Below are positions 1 to 10,124 of a DNA stretch of 64,000 nucleotides, piece after piece (the stretch's first letter is position 1; each line of letters starts with the position of its first letter). The position numbers and the translations under genes were made by a program. Source of the stretch: Neorhizobium sp. NCHU2750 (lineage in GTDB: Bacteria > Pseudomonadota > Alphaproteobacteria > Rhizobiales > Rhizobiaceae); contig NZ_CP030831.1 of assembly GCF_003597675.1 (NCBI RefSeq), positions 158,465 through 222,464 on the forward strand, given 5' to 3'. The notes beneath the pieces are model-generated. The model was not told the origin of the DNA and ran no database searches. It worked only from the letters and a program-made list of their open reading frames with translations.

Positions 1-368
1 CGTTGATTTCTTCTTCGAAAGCATAGGCCTTGAGGTATTTTGTGCCTTGCATCGAGATGGGCATGTGAAGATTTGCACCGTCGTTCTGTCGATCGGCGCT
101 GGCATCTCTTTGGAATGGCTCTTATAAGGGGCATGACGCAGTACGCGCTGTGTTGCGGCTTAGAATCCGCAGATGAACGGTTGGCGCTGACCGAAACGGT
201 GCCAGGAACCCTCTGACCTTGTGGCCGGGGGCCTGTGACTCATGTCCAGGCGCCTCGGTGCTAAAGGTCTCAGGGCCGATTCATCTCGGATTCTAACCCC
301 CGGCTAGGGTTCAAAGGGTTCAACGTCGGCGGGGGCGCACCGCAGACAAAACCAGGGTTAGGTCAGGA
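1..368. other. Upstream flank of traM; possible 5' end of a leftward gene
   Basis: No complete gene is visible. On the minus strand a frame opens at base 64 or 52 (MPISMQGTKYLKAYAFEEE...) and runs off the left edge, so the start of an unidentified leftward gene may lie here. It is too short to identify. The remaining ~290 bases up to traM hold only the tra-box-like element listed separately. Confidence 0.3.
63..80. promoter_or_regulatory. tra-box-like element
   Basis: ATGTGAAGATTTGCACCG matches 14 of 18 positions of the TraR-binding tra box as I recall it (ATGTGCAGATCTGCACAT). It lies about 290 bp upstream of traM and overlaps the start of the possible leftward frame. TraR-dependent expression of traM is established for Ti plasmids, so a TraR site in this flank is plausible. 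The distance and four mismatches keep it a candidate. Confidence 0.4.
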
Positions 369-677
369 ATGGAATCGGAAGATGCAACATTGACGAAAAA
401 AGTTGAGCTCCGGCCACTGGTCGGCTTAACTCGTGGACTACACCCGGCTGACCTCGAGAAACTGACCATAGACGCAATCCGTGCACATCGGCGACTTGTC
501 GAAAAGGCCGACGAACTTTTCCAGGCCCTGCCGGAAAGCTATAAGTCGGGAAAGGAAGTCGGAGGCCCACAGCATCTGTGTTACATCGAGGCCAGTATCG
601 AGATGCACGCGCAGATGAGCGCTGTCAGCACGCTAATCAGCATTCTTGGCTATATCCCGAACGCCTCCGTGAACTGA
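369..677 (+). CDS. traM: TraM, quorum-sensing antiactivator
   Basis: Encodes 102 residues, the usual TraM length. TraM binds TraR-OOHL complexes in the cytoplasm and stops them activating the conjugal transfer genes until quorum is reached. The sequence follows the TraM family closely: KKVELRPLVGLTRGL near the N-terminus, then the helical segment with LVEKADELFQALPESYKSG and YIEASIEMHAQMSA. The ATG at 369 has a TCAGGA-like ribosome site just upstream. The gene converges on mcpA, with about 160 bp between them, and sits close to traR, as in other agrocinopine Ti plasmids. Recognised from family memory without a search. Confidence 0.93.
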   Translation: MESEDATLTKKVELRPLVGLTRGLHPADLEKLTIDAIRAHRRLVEKADELFQALPESYKSGKEVGGPQHLCYIEASIEMHAQMSAVSTLISILGYIPNASVN

Positions 678-839
678 ACCGGCTTCCGTTTGTCTCATGG
701 CGAATTTTTATAGCGGGCTATGATGTCATATCGGTCCTGAACTATTGCGGCAGCTCAGACCCGCTATCTTCATCGGAGGCAAGGCGGCGTGACACGAGCT
801 CCTCCGTTCGGTCTCTTTGATACCGACCGCGGTGGAACC

Positions 840-2594
840 CTACGCAGCGAAGACCTGGGCAGCGCGGCTCGACGGTTTGGCGACTGGCGCGACGGATGGC
901 CGATGAACCTGGCCAGCAAACGCTTGCGTTCGGCCGGTGTCATCGAACCTGAAATGCTCCAGCAGCTCGAATAGCGCGGCGGCCTCGCGAGCAAGGCTGT
1001 GGCTGGCCGCCGTCTGCTCCTCGACCATCGCGGCGTTTTGTTGCGTTCCCTGATCGACGCTGTTCACGGCCTTGTTGATCTCACCGAGAGCGTTCGACTG
1101 CTCGCGTGCCGCTTCGACAATCGCGACGACATTCGTGTTGATGTCGTGGACCTGGGTCGCGATTTCCTGCAGCGCGGAACCGGCTTTCGTGACAAGCGAT
1201 ACCCCGCTCTGGACCTGGCTACCCGACGCGGTGATCAGCGTCTTGATTTCCTTGGCGGCCTTGGCCGATCGCTGCGCGAGCTCGCGGACTTCCTGCGCGA
1301 CGACCGCGAATCCCTTGCCCGCTTCGCCGGCACGGGCCGCTTCGACACCGGCATTCAGCGCCAGGAGGTTGGTCTGGAACGCGATCTCATCGATGACACC
1401 GATGATGTTGGAGATCTCGCGAGAGGACGTTTCGATCTGATCCATGGCGCCGATCGCGTCGCGCACCACCTGCCCGGAATGCTCTGCATGTTCGCGGGTG
1501 CGTGCAACGAGTTGGCCAGCCTCCTCCGCCCGACGACTGGAATCCTTGACCGTTGTGGTGATTTCCTCGAGCGCAGCGGCGGTCTCCTCGACCGAGGCGG
1601 CTTGTTGCTCGGTGCGTTTTGCCAGCTCGTCGGCGGCGGTCCGAATCTCGCTGGATCCCGCGGAGATCGCCCTGGCGTTGTCGGCGACAGTCGCCATCGC
1701 GCGCTTCAGCTTGTCGGAGGCGGCGTTGAAATCGGTGCGCAAACGTTCGAGCGAGGGGATGAACGGTTTTTCGATTTGCTGCGCCAGGTCACCGTCCGCC
1801 AGACTGTTCAGGCAGCCCGCGAGCTGTTCGACGTTTTCGACCCGGGCCGTCACGTCGGTCGCGAATTTCACGACTTTGAAGACTCTGCCGTTCATATCGA
1901 AAATCGGATTGTATGAGGCCTGGATAAAGACCTTGCGACCACCCTTGCCGAGCCGCATGAACTCGTCCGCCATCAAATCCCCGCCTGCAAGCATCTTCCA
2001 GAAATTCCGATAGTCGGGCGACGCGGTATAGGATGGTTCGCAGAACATCGAATGGTGTTTGCCCTGGATCTCGCTCAGAGAATATCCGAGGGCGGACAGG
2101 AAATTCTCGTTGGCGGTCAGGACGTCGCCGGTCGGCGTGAACTCGATAATCGCCTGCGCCCGCGACAAAGCCTCGATCTTGCCGGCATCTTCTGCAACTT
2201 TCAGCTTCTGGGCGGTGATGTCGGTGGCGATCTTGACAACCTTGACCGGCTTGCCACGGCGCATGACAGGGTTATAGGACGCCTCGATCCAGACTTCCTT
2301 GCCGCCCTTGCCGATGCGCTTATATTGCTGCTGGTCGAAGTTGCCGGCGGCGAGTTTCGCCCAGAACGCCTTATAGTCTGCCGATTTCACAAATGCCGGT
2401 TCAACGAACATGCTGTGATGTTTGCCGATAATTTCTGATAGCTCATAGCCAAGCGCCCGGCAGAAATTGTCGTTGGCAGTGAGTATCCTGCCGGACAGAT
2501 CGAATTCGATCATGGCCTGAGACTTAGAGAGGGCAGCAAGTACCGCGCATGCATTGGCACCACGATTGAGAATATTCACTAGGCGACCTCCCAA
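840..2594 (-). CDS. mcpA: Methyl-accepting chemotaxis protein with two PAS domains
   Basis: Encodes a 584-residue cytoplasmic-type chemoreceptor. No transmembrane segment is seen. Two tandem PAS/PAC modules (roughly residues 22-130 and 145-250) share the phrase LSEIxGKHHSMFxEP. The C-terminal signalling domain carries the MCP hairpin around [21 protein letters not shown], with Gly where most members have Ala. It should pass a PAS-sensed signal, probably redox or a small ligand, to CheA/CheW. It is the last gene of the leftward operon that contains traR; an mcpA in this place is described for pTiC58. The opine operon thus carries a taxis gene. The actual ligand is unknown. Confidence 0.85.
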   Translation of the reverse strand: MGGRLVNILNRGANACAVLAALSKSQAMIEFDLSGRILTANDNFCRALGYELSEIIGKHHSMFVEPAFVKSADYKAFWAKLAAGNFDQQQYKRIGKGGKEVWIEASYNPVMRRGKPVKVVKIATDITAQKLKVAEDAGKIEALSRAQAIIEFTPTGDVLTANENFLSALGYSLSEIQGKHHSMFCEPSYTASPDYRNFWKMLAGGDLMADEFMRLGKGGRKVFIQASYNPIFDMNGRVFKVVKFATDVTARVENVEQLAGCLNSLADGDLAQQIEKPFIPSLERLRTDFNAASDKLKRAMATVADNARAISAGSSEIRTAADELAKRTEQQAASVEETAAALEEITTTVKDSSRRAEEAGQLVARTREHAEHSGQVVRDAIGAMDQIETSSREISNIIGVIDEIAFQTNLLALNAGVEAARAGEAGKGFAVVAQEVRELAQRSAKAAKEIKTLITASGSQVQSGVSLVTKAGSALQEIATQVHDINTNVVAIVEAAREQSNALGEINKAVNSVDQGTQQNAAMVEEQTAASHSLAREAAALFELLEHFRFDDTGRTQAFAGQVHRPSVAPVAKPSSRAAQVFAA

Positions 2595-2734
2595 GGATAC
2601 TTACCGGACCGAAGGTCGCGGCAGAGCGCGAATAGTTGCATACGATGTTTAATCTTCATTTAAACATGGAACTGGCATCCATCAATTATGCCCGCTTAAA
2701 GCGCTCGAAGAGAAGGAGGAGATTGTATCAACAA

Positions 2735-3010
2735 TCATGTGCCGCTCGATAAGGGCTTCCATGTTGCGATTGAGCAAAGACAGCAGCAGGTCTTTTGTGA
2801 CGGCCCGGGTCTCGCTTTTTCGAGATAGAGCGGACGCCACGTGAGGTCGAGATCCTGGCTTAGGTCTTCGTGCAACTTGACTATCTCCTGCCGGGCCGCT
2901 TCCAGGCTATCGAAAAACTGAACGGTGGTGTGCCCGTGCAGCCAGTGCGCCTGGTCATCGGCAGTCGCCTGAGAATAGGTGTAGAACGTATAGGAAGTTA
3001 CTGACATCAT
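2735..3010 (-). CDS. Small ORF between traR and mcpA, probably frameshifted
   Basis: The open frame is 91 residues, starting at 3010 or 3007 behind an excellent ribosome site (GGGGAGAGGA). The N-terminal ~60 residues (YTFYTYSQATADDQAHWLHGH, then DSLEAARQEIVKLHEDL) look like a normal soluble protein. After LYLEK the composition turns odd (SQKTCCCLCSIATW). Adding one A to the five-A run at 2816-2820 would switch to a frame reading SETRAVTKDLLLSLLNRNME and on to a stop at 2682, giving about 109 residues. That tail looks more natural, so a one-base deletion or sequencing error is likely. I recognise no family. Its place makes it an extra gene of the arc-type operon. Confidence 0.5.
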   Translation of the reverse strand: MMSVTSYTFYTYSQATADDQAHWLHGHTTVQFFDSLEAARQEIVKLHEDLSQDLDLTWRPLYLEKARPGPSQKTCCCLCSIATWKPLSSGT

Positions 3011-3039
3011 TCCTCTCCCCTGGTTTGTCTGTCACGTTT

Positions 3040-3961
<922 letters not shown>

Positions 3962-5419
3962 TCACTCGACGATCTGCATCTCGCTCTGACCAGATGCGGC
4001 AATGCTCGCCTTGCGGTCGGCAAATGAGATCTTCAATTCAGCAAAAGCATCGCCGTGTTGCCATGAAAGCACCAACGCTCCGGCATCAGCAATGGTGGCC
4101 TTGAGCGCTCCACCGAAGGCGGGATGGGTGTTCCTGAAACGGATCAGATTTGAAAGGCGATGGAAGAGCGGCGTCTCAAGGGCCGTACCGATTTCGTCGT
4201 TGCCGTAATAGTGCCGGTTAATGTCACGCCCCACGCCCGTTTTGGCGAGCAGGTCCATATCGTTTACACCGCCCAATAAACCGACATAATAGACTTGCGG
4301 AATTCCTGGAGCAAAAAACTGAATTGCCCGAGCGATGAGATAATCATTATCGTTGCGACCAAGCGCGTCATAGTAGGTGCAGTTTACCTGATAAAGGTCC
4401 AGATTCGATGCAGCGGCCCCCGTCGCCTGGCGGCTCTGGCCATCCGATCGCCTATGGATCTCTTCCACAAGATTGTCGATCGCCTGGGGTTCGAGGAGGC
4501 CCGCCCGGCCGTCGCTATGGGCACCGACATCTATAACGCCGATCCCGTCATGGGTGTCGAGAACGGTGATCGCGTTACGGGGGCTTATTGCCAGCCACTT
4601 TGCCAGCGGCGTGGCGTCTCCCGTAAACAATGCATGCAAGATGAGCGGTGGTAGTGCGAAATCATAGACCCGGTCGACCTTCTTCGCGATCTCGATTTGG
4701 TCACGATGATAACTATGAATCTCAACCAGAACCTCCATGCCGCGGTTGCGGGCCTTTCCAGCCACTTCTTCGAGGAATGCGTAGGTATCGTCGATCATGA
4801 AGCAACTGCTGCCCGCTTTCTTGATCGCGTATCCCGCGGCGTCGAGGCGGATCGCCGTCACATTCGCCTCCGAAAAGCGATCGAGGATCGTTTCGAGATA
4901 GGTTGTGCCTTTGGCGCTGTGGACATCGATGTCGATCTGCTCCGGTGTGAAGGTTGTCCAGAGCATCCGCTGAGTACCATCAGCCAGGGTCACCTTCGAA
5001 AACGGTAAACCGGGGCGCGGTCGATAGATCCTCAGAAGGTCTTCTTCGGTGGCGCCATCGGGAAATACCTTATCGAACGTCATGAACATGTCGGCAAATT
5101 CGGACGCCGAACCCTTGGCAATGAAGTCCGTGAATGCGCCGGATTGCGATGAGACATGGTTGACGATAAGATCGGCCATGATTTCCACGGATCCCGACAA
5201 AGCCCGCACATCCTCCCAGTCGCCGAGGCGCGGATCGACGATCGTGTGATCTGTTGGATCGAATCCGGCATCAGCGCCATCGATCGGATTGAAGAAAGGC
5301 AAGACATGGACGCCGCCGAACAGGCCAGCGAACTTGCCATCGACCAGTTCCTTCAATTGCCTGAAACCACCTCTGGTCAGGCGGTCAACATAGGTGATAA
5401 ACTGCACTTTGTTTTGCAT
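3962..5419 (-). CDS. splA: Sucrose phosphorylase-like GH13 enzyme (SplA)
   Basis: A 485-residue glycoside hydrolase family 13 protein of the sucrose phosphorylase group, which splits sucrose with phosphate to glucose-1-phosphate and fructose. Starting at MQNKVQFITYVDRLTRGG gives the usual N-terminus of the family. An in-frame ATG at 5470 would add 17 unlikely residues. Catalytic-loop motifs are visible: the nucleophile Asp in AIRLDAAGYAIKKAG, the acid/base Glu in VLVEIHSYH, and Asp in ITVLDTHDGIGVID. Agrocinopine A is a sucrose-arabinose phosphodiester, so cleavage releases sucrose for this enzyme. It follows the Na/Pi-cotransporter gene by about 50 bp and precedes traR in the same operon. 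Confidence 0.9.
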   Translation of the reverse strand: MQNKVQFITYVDRLTRGGFRQLKELVDGKFAGLFGGVHVLPFFNPIDGADAGFDPTDHTIVDPRLGDWEDVRALSGSVEIMADLIVNHVSSQSGAFTDFIAKGSASEFADMFMTFDKVFPDGATEEDLLRIYRPRPGLPFSKVTLADGTQRMLWTTFTPEQIDIDVHSAKGTTYLETILDRFSEANVTAIRLDAAGYAIKKAGSSCFMIDDTYAFLEEVAGKARNRGMEVLVEIHSYHRDQIEIAKKVDRVYDFALPPLILHALFTGDATPLAKWLAISPRNAITVLDTHDGIGVIDVGAHSDGRAGLLEPQAIDNLVEEIHRRSDGQSRQATGAAASNLDLYQVNCTYYDALGRNDNDYLIARAIQFFAPGIPQVYYVGLLGGVNDMDLLAKTGVGRDINRHYYGNDEIGTALETPLFHRLSNLIRFRNTHPAFGGALKATIADAGALVLSWQHGDAFAELKISFADRKASIAASGQSEMQIVE

Positions 5420-5470
5420 TTCAATTTCCAGTATGTGTCGTCTTACGAGGACGAGTTGATTTTCTTTCAC

Positions 5471-7123
5471 TCAGTCTGCAGAGCCGCCCGCGATGAGACG
5501 GCTCTCGCCCAGTAATCCTTGCTCGTCCATGATCGGGTGAGCAACCGAGACGATATGCGCGTTGATCCGCTTGAGATCACGCAAGATGTCGAGGTGAAGC
5601 GAGCTGGTTTGAAGGCTGTCGGTGCGCCCGTCGCGCAGACGTTCCAGGTGGCGCTCGGAAGACTGTTTTTCCATGTGCCGGACTTCGACTTTCCGCTCCA
5701 TGAGCTGACGCGCGAGATTGATGTCCCGGGTGATAAGGATTGTTTGTGCGATCCGGAGATTATCGACGGTGAGCTGGAAGAGTTGTGTTAGTTCGGAGAA
5801 GCCGTCATCAGAGAATTTCAAACCGTGGGCGATCTTCTTCGTGACCTCGGGCAGCAGACCTTTCTCGACAATATCCCCGATATGTTCGAGGTTGATGGCG
5901 TAGTCGATGATGACGATCGAGCGGCGGCCTTCGTCTTCCGACAGTCCAGTACGGCCGAGTTTCGATAAGTAGACCTTGACCTCCTGCTGTAACCGGTCGA
6001 CCTGGCGCTCAAGCTGCGCAATATCCTTCAATCTCGCGGCATTGTTCTGCTGGAACGCGTCCGACACTCTCAAGAGCATTCTTTCGATCAGGTCTCCAAC
6101 GCCAAGCACTTCGCGTGCAGCACTCGTCAGTGCTACGACTGGTGTTGATAGCTCATCCGGATCGAGGAATTTCGGTGTGTTGTCAGCCTGTTCGGACGCG
6201 GGGATGAGGACCCCCATCCACCGTGCAAGAAGGCGGGAAAACGGCATGGCCAGGAGAGCCAGGCCGATATTTAACGCGAGATGCGCGTCCACGGGAAGTT
6301 TGGACGCTGGGACCGGCAACATCGAAAGCCAGCTGGCCAAAATATCGGCCACTGGCAGGATCAGCAGGCAGCCGATTGCCCGGACAATCAGATTGCCTAG
6401 TGTGACCCGCCTGGCCGCCGCCGATGCTGATAACGACGCGATCACCGGAGGTATTGCGCCACCGAAATTGGCTCCAAGAACCAGCGCTACGACAAGCCCG
6501 CCAGAGAGGATTCCGGTGGAGGTCAACGACAAAATCAGAACGACCGCAGCCAAGCTTGAAGATGAAGCGAATGCGATGGCCGCGGAAAAGATCATCGCGA
6601 CCGGCCAGGCGTTTTCAAGCAGGCCGATAAACGCTGCGAGCGCCGGCGAATGGCGAAGCGGCTCGGTCGCGTTGCTGAGTAGGTGTAGTGACAGCAGCAT
6701 CAGCGCGATACCGAGCAACGCTGTTCCGGCGCCCTGCCTGGAGGTCGAACCGCCTCGATAGAGAATGATGCCGATGAAGAGTAGGGCAGGGGACACCCAT
6801 TCGATGCCCGTTGCGACGATCCAGGCGGTGACCGCCGTTCCGACATTGGCGCCGAGGAGGACGACCTGCGCCATGCGAGGCTTGATAAGCTCTCGTTCCA
6901 CAAACGAGGAGACCATCAGCGCCGTCGCTGTAGAACTCTGAAGCGCGACTGTGGCGACGAACCCTGATAGAAACGACCGGGCGCTGCTTTTCGTGCCGGA
7001 GGCGAGGCCCGTTCGCAATCTGGCCCCAAGCGCACGGGAGGCTCCGTCCTTCACCTGGGCCAGGCCGAACAGCAGCAACGCGACGGCGCCGCAGAGATTT
7101 ATGAGAACGATTATCGATTCCAA
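5471..7123 (-). CDS. Na+/phosphate cotransporter-like membrane protein (NptA/PNaS family)
   Basis: 550 residues. The first ~310 are hydrophobic and hold the duplicated cotransporter signature: VALQSSTATALMVSSF in the first half and FASSSSLAAVVLILS in the second. The C-terminal ~200 residues are hydrophilic, helical and PhoU-like (DLIERMLLRVSDAFQQNN, EGRRSIVIIDYAINLEHIGD). It should move inorganic phosphate or a phosphorylated compound across the inner membrane. Phosphate handling fits an operon that breaks down a sugar phosphodiester and feeds phosphate to SplA. The ATG at 7123 is about 14 bp below the preceding small ORF. It probably corresponds to one of the unnamed genes upstream of splA in the pTiC58 arc operon. 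Confidence 0.8.
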   Translation of the reverse strand: MESIIVLINLCGAVALLLFGLAQVKDGASRALGARLRTGLASGTKSSARSFLSGFVATVALQSSTATALMVSSFVERELIKPRMAQVVLLGANVGTAVTAWIVATGIEWVSPALLFIGIILYRGGSTSRQGAGTALLGIALMLLSLHLLSNATEPLRHSPALAAFIGLLENAWPVAMIFSAAIAFASSSSLAAVVLILSLTSTGILSGGLVVALVLGANFGGAIPPVIASLSASAAARRVTLGNLIVRAIGCLLILPVADILASWLSMLPVPASKLPVDAHLALNIGLALLAMPFSRLLARWMGVLIPASEQADNTPKFLDPDELSTPVVALTSAAREVLGVGDLIERMLLRVSDAFQQNNAARLKDIAQLERQVDRLQQEVKVYLSKLGRTGLSEDEGRRSIVIIDYAINLEHIGDIVEKGLLPEVTKKIAHGLKFSDDGFSELTQLFQLTVDNLRIAQTILITRDINLARQLMERKVEVRHMEKQSSERHLERLRDGRTDSLQTSSLHLDILRDLKRINAHIVSVAHPIMDEQGLLGESRLIAGGSAD

Positions 7124-7136
7124 GTCGCGCCTCTCG

Positions 7137-7436
7137 CTAATTCTGTTGGAAGTAAGCCTTGATCAGCGAAGCGGCTGCTCGCAACAGAGATCGGCCAGAC
7201 GGGTGCCGTCTTGATTTGTCTCGAGAGGGAAGCGGTTCTCGTCGCAGACCTTGTCCAGCTTGCGGTTGATGAGGGTGCCGGTGGGCGAGCAGGGAGGAGA
7301 GCTGCCCACCGGCATCTTGCCCGCGCCGTATCGCAGGCAAGATGAATTCCAACTGGTTTCGTATTGTTGTCGTGCGGAGTAGCGCTGATCCGCGCCGGTT
7401 TTGTTGACGGCAGTTCGACATCGAATGAGTCATCAC
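7137..7436 (-). CDS. Doubtful first ORF of the arc-type operon
   Basis: A 99-codon frame starts with GTG at 7436 or ATG at 7433 behind a near-perfect AGGAGG site, so translation very likely starts here. The product is rich in Arg, Gln and Pro and resembles no family I know. A second frame over the same bases reads, from an internal ATG, TGTLINRKLDKVCDENRFPL and ends EQPLR at about 7163; it looks more protein-like but has no start near the ribosome site. The region may be a decayed or frameshifted first operon gene, or a leader peptide. Function is unknown. Confidence 0.35.
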   Translation of the reverse strand: MMTHSMSNCRQQNRRGSALLRTTTIRNQLEFILPAIRRGQDAGGQLSSLLAHRHPHQPQAGQGLRREPLPSRDKSRRHPSGRSLLRAAASLIKAYFQQN

Positions 7437-7564
7437 TCCTCCTAGAAGCTTACGATCTTGGTGCGGTGCGAAAGTGAGCGATTTCGATCACACTAACAAA
7501 GGCTTCCGCTTAGCTACCCGAAGCTTCTTGATCCCCAACAATGCGTAATCACTTGTAATGTATC

Positions 7565-7577
7565 GTTGCGATGCAAC
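7565..7577. promoter_or_regulatory. Candidate AccR operator (inverted repeat)
   Basis: GTTGC-GAT-GCAAC is a perfect 5-bp inverted repeat with a 3-base spacer in the divergent region between the leftward traR operon and accR. DeoR-family repressors bind such sites near promoters, and AccR is known to repress both the acc and arc operons. That this repeat is the operator is my inference. Confidence 0.35.
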
Positions 7578-7599
7578 AAAACTGTCACCAAACTTTCAT

Positions 7600-7628
7600 T
7601 TGACGAAGAACGATTACGCTCATAGTGT
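7600..7628 (+). promoter_or_regulatory. Candidate accR/acc promoter
   Basis: TTGACG at 7600-7605 and TAGTGT at 7623-7628 are 17 bases apart, a good sigma-70 spacing, and lie about 40 bp before the accR start. The inverted repeat at 7565-7577 sits just upstream. No other promoter as good was seen between 7437 and 7664. Confidence 0.4.
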
Positions 7629-7667
7629 GAGCGATATAGACCATTTCTTGTTGGAAGGGAAGCGTTG

Positions 7668-8441
7668 GTGTTCAACTCGACTCAGGACCGCCAGGCGAAA
7701 ATCGTTGAGCTTTTGCGCGATGAGCAGTTTTTGGCTATCGGCAGATTGACGGAGCACTTCCAGATTTCGGTGGCCACTGCGAGGCGCGACTTGAGCGAAC
7801 TCCACGAGGCCGGACTCTTGCGTCGAACTCACGGCGGTGCGGTCAGCGTCACGCAGGTTACACAGGACAAGCCGAACGCTGCCCGCGCCGTCTGGAATCG
7901 GGCGGAGAAGGCGGCCATAGCCGGAGTCGTTGCCGGTATGATCGTCGAGGGTGACACGGTTCTTCTGGACGCCGGTACAACTGCGCTGGAAGTTGCCAAG
8001 AAGCTCGCTGACCGCAGAAACCTCACCTTCATCTCGAATGGTCTCGACATTGTCGAGGAATTGACGAGAGGGGAGGGCAAAAGCATCTATTCGGTCGGGG
8101 GCGAGTATACCGAAACGAACCGCTCCTTCCGCGGCCCTTTGGCGGAGCAGTTTATCCGCCAATTCAATGTCGACAAACTCATTCTCAACGCGGCGTCGAT
8201 CGATGTTGATCGCGGATTGATCTGTACGTCGTCGCCCGTGAACGCGAGTGTCGCTCGCGCCATGATCGAAGTTTCGAGCCGCGTGATCGTCGTCGCGGAT
8301 CATTCGAAATTCACAAAATCGAGCCTCTCGGTGACGGCCAGGATCGAGGATGTCGGCGTGATCGTCACCGACTCTGGAACCCGAACCATCATTGAGACAA
8401 TACCGGAAAAGCTGCGGAAGAAGTTCGTTGTTGCGAACTAG
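7668..8441 (+). CDS. accR: AccR, DeoR-family repressor of agrocinopine and conjugation operons
   Basis: About 257 residues with the DeoR-family layout. The N-terminal winged helix-turn-helix is ERLTEHF-like (FLAIGRLTEHFQISVATARR, then RRTHGGAV). The C-terminal sugar-phosphate-sensing domain has VLLDAGTTALEVAKKL and VVVADHSKF-type phrases. The start is GTG at 7668, or TTG one codon earlier, behind GGAAGGGAAG. AccR represses the acc operon and the divergent arc operon until agrocinopines A/B are present. It is transcribed in the same direction as accA, 57 bp upstream of it. This links opine supply to traR and so to plasmid transfer. Confidence 0.93.
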   Translation: MFNSTQDRQAKIVELLRDEQFLAIGRLTEHFQISVATARRDLSELHEAGLLRRTHGGAVSVTQVTQDKPNAARAVWNRAEKAAIAGVVAGMIVEGDTVLLDAGTTALEVAKKLADRRNLTFISNGLDIVEELTRGEGKSIYSVGGEYTETNRSFRGPLAEQFIRQFNVDKLILNAASIDVDRGLICTSSPVNASVARAMIEVSSRVIVVADHSKFTKSSLSVTARIEDVGVIVTDSGTRTIIETIPEKLRKKFVVAN

Positions 8442-8498
8442 GTTCGACGGCCGCGGGCGAATTAAACCCTCATTCAACAGAGCTGGGAGGAAAACCAC

Positions 8499-10064
8499 AT
8501 GCTTAAGACCAATCGCAGGAATTTTATGATGGGCACCGCGGCGATAGCGGTCGCTTCAACTGCCGGTGCGAAGTTCACCTTCGCGCAAGAACGCCGGGCG
8601 CTTCGCCTGGGTGTGAACGGATTGCCGAACTCGCTGGAGCCGGTCAATGCAATCAGCAATGTCGGCCCGCGTATCGTCAACCAGATATTCGACACGCTGA
8701 TAGCGCGCGATTTTTTCGCGAAGGGAGCTCCCGGCAATGCCATCGACCTCGTTCCGGCACTTGCCGAGAGCTGGGAGCGCATCGATGAGAAATCGGTTCG
8801 CTTCAAGCTGCGGCAGAAGGTCATGTTCCACGATGGTGTTGAACTGACCGCGGACGATGTCGCATACACCTTTTCTTCCGAACGCCTTTGGGGTCCCGAA
8901 GCGATCAAGAAAATCCCGCTTGGGAAATCCTATTCGCTCGATTTCGATGAGCCCGTGGTCGAGGACAAATACATAGTCACACTTCGCACAAAGACCCCGA
9001 GCTATCTCATCGAGACCTTCGTCGCATCCTGGATGAGCCGCATTGTTCCCAAAGAATACTACAAGAAACTGGGAGCAGTAGATTTCGGTAACAAGCCCGT
9101 TGGAACAGGCCCGTACAAGTTCGTGGACTTTGTTGCCGGTGACCGTGTGGTGCTGGAAGCCAACGACGCCTACTGGGGTCCAAAGCCGACTGCATCGAAG
9201 ATCACCTACCAGATCGTCGCAGAGCCAGCCACACGCGTCGCGGGTCTGATCAGCGGTGAATACGATATCATCACTACCCTGACGCCGGACGACATTCAGC
9301 TGATAAATAGCTATCCGGACCTCGAAACGCGCGGGACGCTCATCGAAAACTTCCACATGTTCACCTTCAATATGAACCAAGAAGTTTTCAAGGATAAGAA
9401 GCTTCGGCGCGCTCTTGCTCTGGCTGTCAACCGGCCAATCATGGTTGAAGCGCTCTGGAAGAAACAAGCATCTATCCCGGCCGGCTTCAATTTCCCGAAC
9501 TATGGGGAAACCTTCGATCCAAAGCGTAAGGCCATGGAATATAATGTCGAGGAGGCCAAGCGTCTCGTCAAGGAGAGCGGCTACGATGGAACGCCGATCA
9601 CCTATCACACGATGGGCAACTATTATGCCAACGCCATGCCTGCGTTGATGATGATGATCGAAATGTGGAAGCAGATCGGTGTGAACGTGGTCATGAAAAC
9701 CTACGCACCGGGTAGCTTCCCCCCGGACAACCAGACCTGGATCAGAAACTGGTCCAACGGCCAATGGATGACCGATGCCTACGCCACGATCGTCCCCGAA
9801 TTCGGGCCGAATGGTCAGGTTCAAAAGCGTTGGGGTTGGAAGGCGCCGGCCGAGTTCAACGAATTATGTCAGAAGGTCACGGTTCTGCCGAATGGCAAGG
9901 AGCGCTTCGACGCCTACAATCGCATGCGGGATATTTTCGAAGAGGAGGCGCCAGCCGTCATTCTCTATCAGCCGTATGACGTTTATGCCGCGCGCAAGGA
10001 TGTCCACTGGAAGCCCGTGAGCTTCGAGATGATGGAATTCCGCAACAATCTCAGCTTCGGCTGA
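8499..10064 (+). CDS. accA: AccA, periplasmic agrocinopine-binding protein
   Basis: A 521-residue ABC transporter solute-binding protein of the peptide/opine family (SBP family 5). The N-terminal export signal begins with a twin-arginine-like NRRNFMMG, then a hydrophobic stretch ending near ...KFTFAQ. Family phrases follow: SVRFKLRQKVMFHDGVELTADDV, then PVGTGPYKFVDF. In Agrobacterium AccA binds agrocinopines A/B and the antibiotic agrocin 84, which enters by the same route. It is the first structural gene of the operon, with an AGCTGGGAGGAAAACC ribosome site before the ATG. Confidence 0.93.
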   Translation: MLKTNRRNFMMGTAAIAVASTAGAKFTFAQERRALRLGVNGLPNSLEPVNAISNVGPRIVNQIFDTLIARDFFAKGAPGNAIDLVPALAESWERIDEKSVRFKLRQKVMFHDGVELTADDVAYTFSSERLWGPEAIKKIPLGKSYSLDFDEPVVEDKYIVTLRTKTPSYLIETFVASWMSRIVPKEYYKKLGAVDFGNKPVGTGPYKFVDFVAGDRVVLEANDAYWGPKPTASKITYQIVAEPATRVAGLISGEYDIITTLTPDDIQLINSYPDLETRGTLIENFHMFTFNMNQEVFKDKKLRRALALAVNRPIMVEALWKKQASIPAGFNFPNYGETFDPKRKAMEYNVEEAKRLVKESGYDGTPITYHTMGNYYANAMPALMMMIEMWKQIGVNVVMKTYAPGSFPPDNQTWIRNWSNGQWMTDAYATIVPEFGPNGQVQKRWGWKAPAEFNELCQKVTVLPNGKERFDAYNRMRDIFEEEAPAVILYQPYDVYAARKDVHWKPVSFEMMEFRNNLSFG

Positions 10065-10124
10065 ACTCGTTAATCGAGAAGGCGGCGCGCGCGAGGTGTG
10101 CGCGTCGCCCTGGAGGAGCCTAAG

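Noticed and set aside
999..1916. 305-codon plus-strand frame
   Set aside because: It lies wholly antisense to the signalling domain of mcpA and has no family features; high-GC codon bias keeps it open.
8556..9824. 422-codon minus-strand frame
   Set aside because: Antisense shadow of accA, which has clear domain motifs on the other strand.
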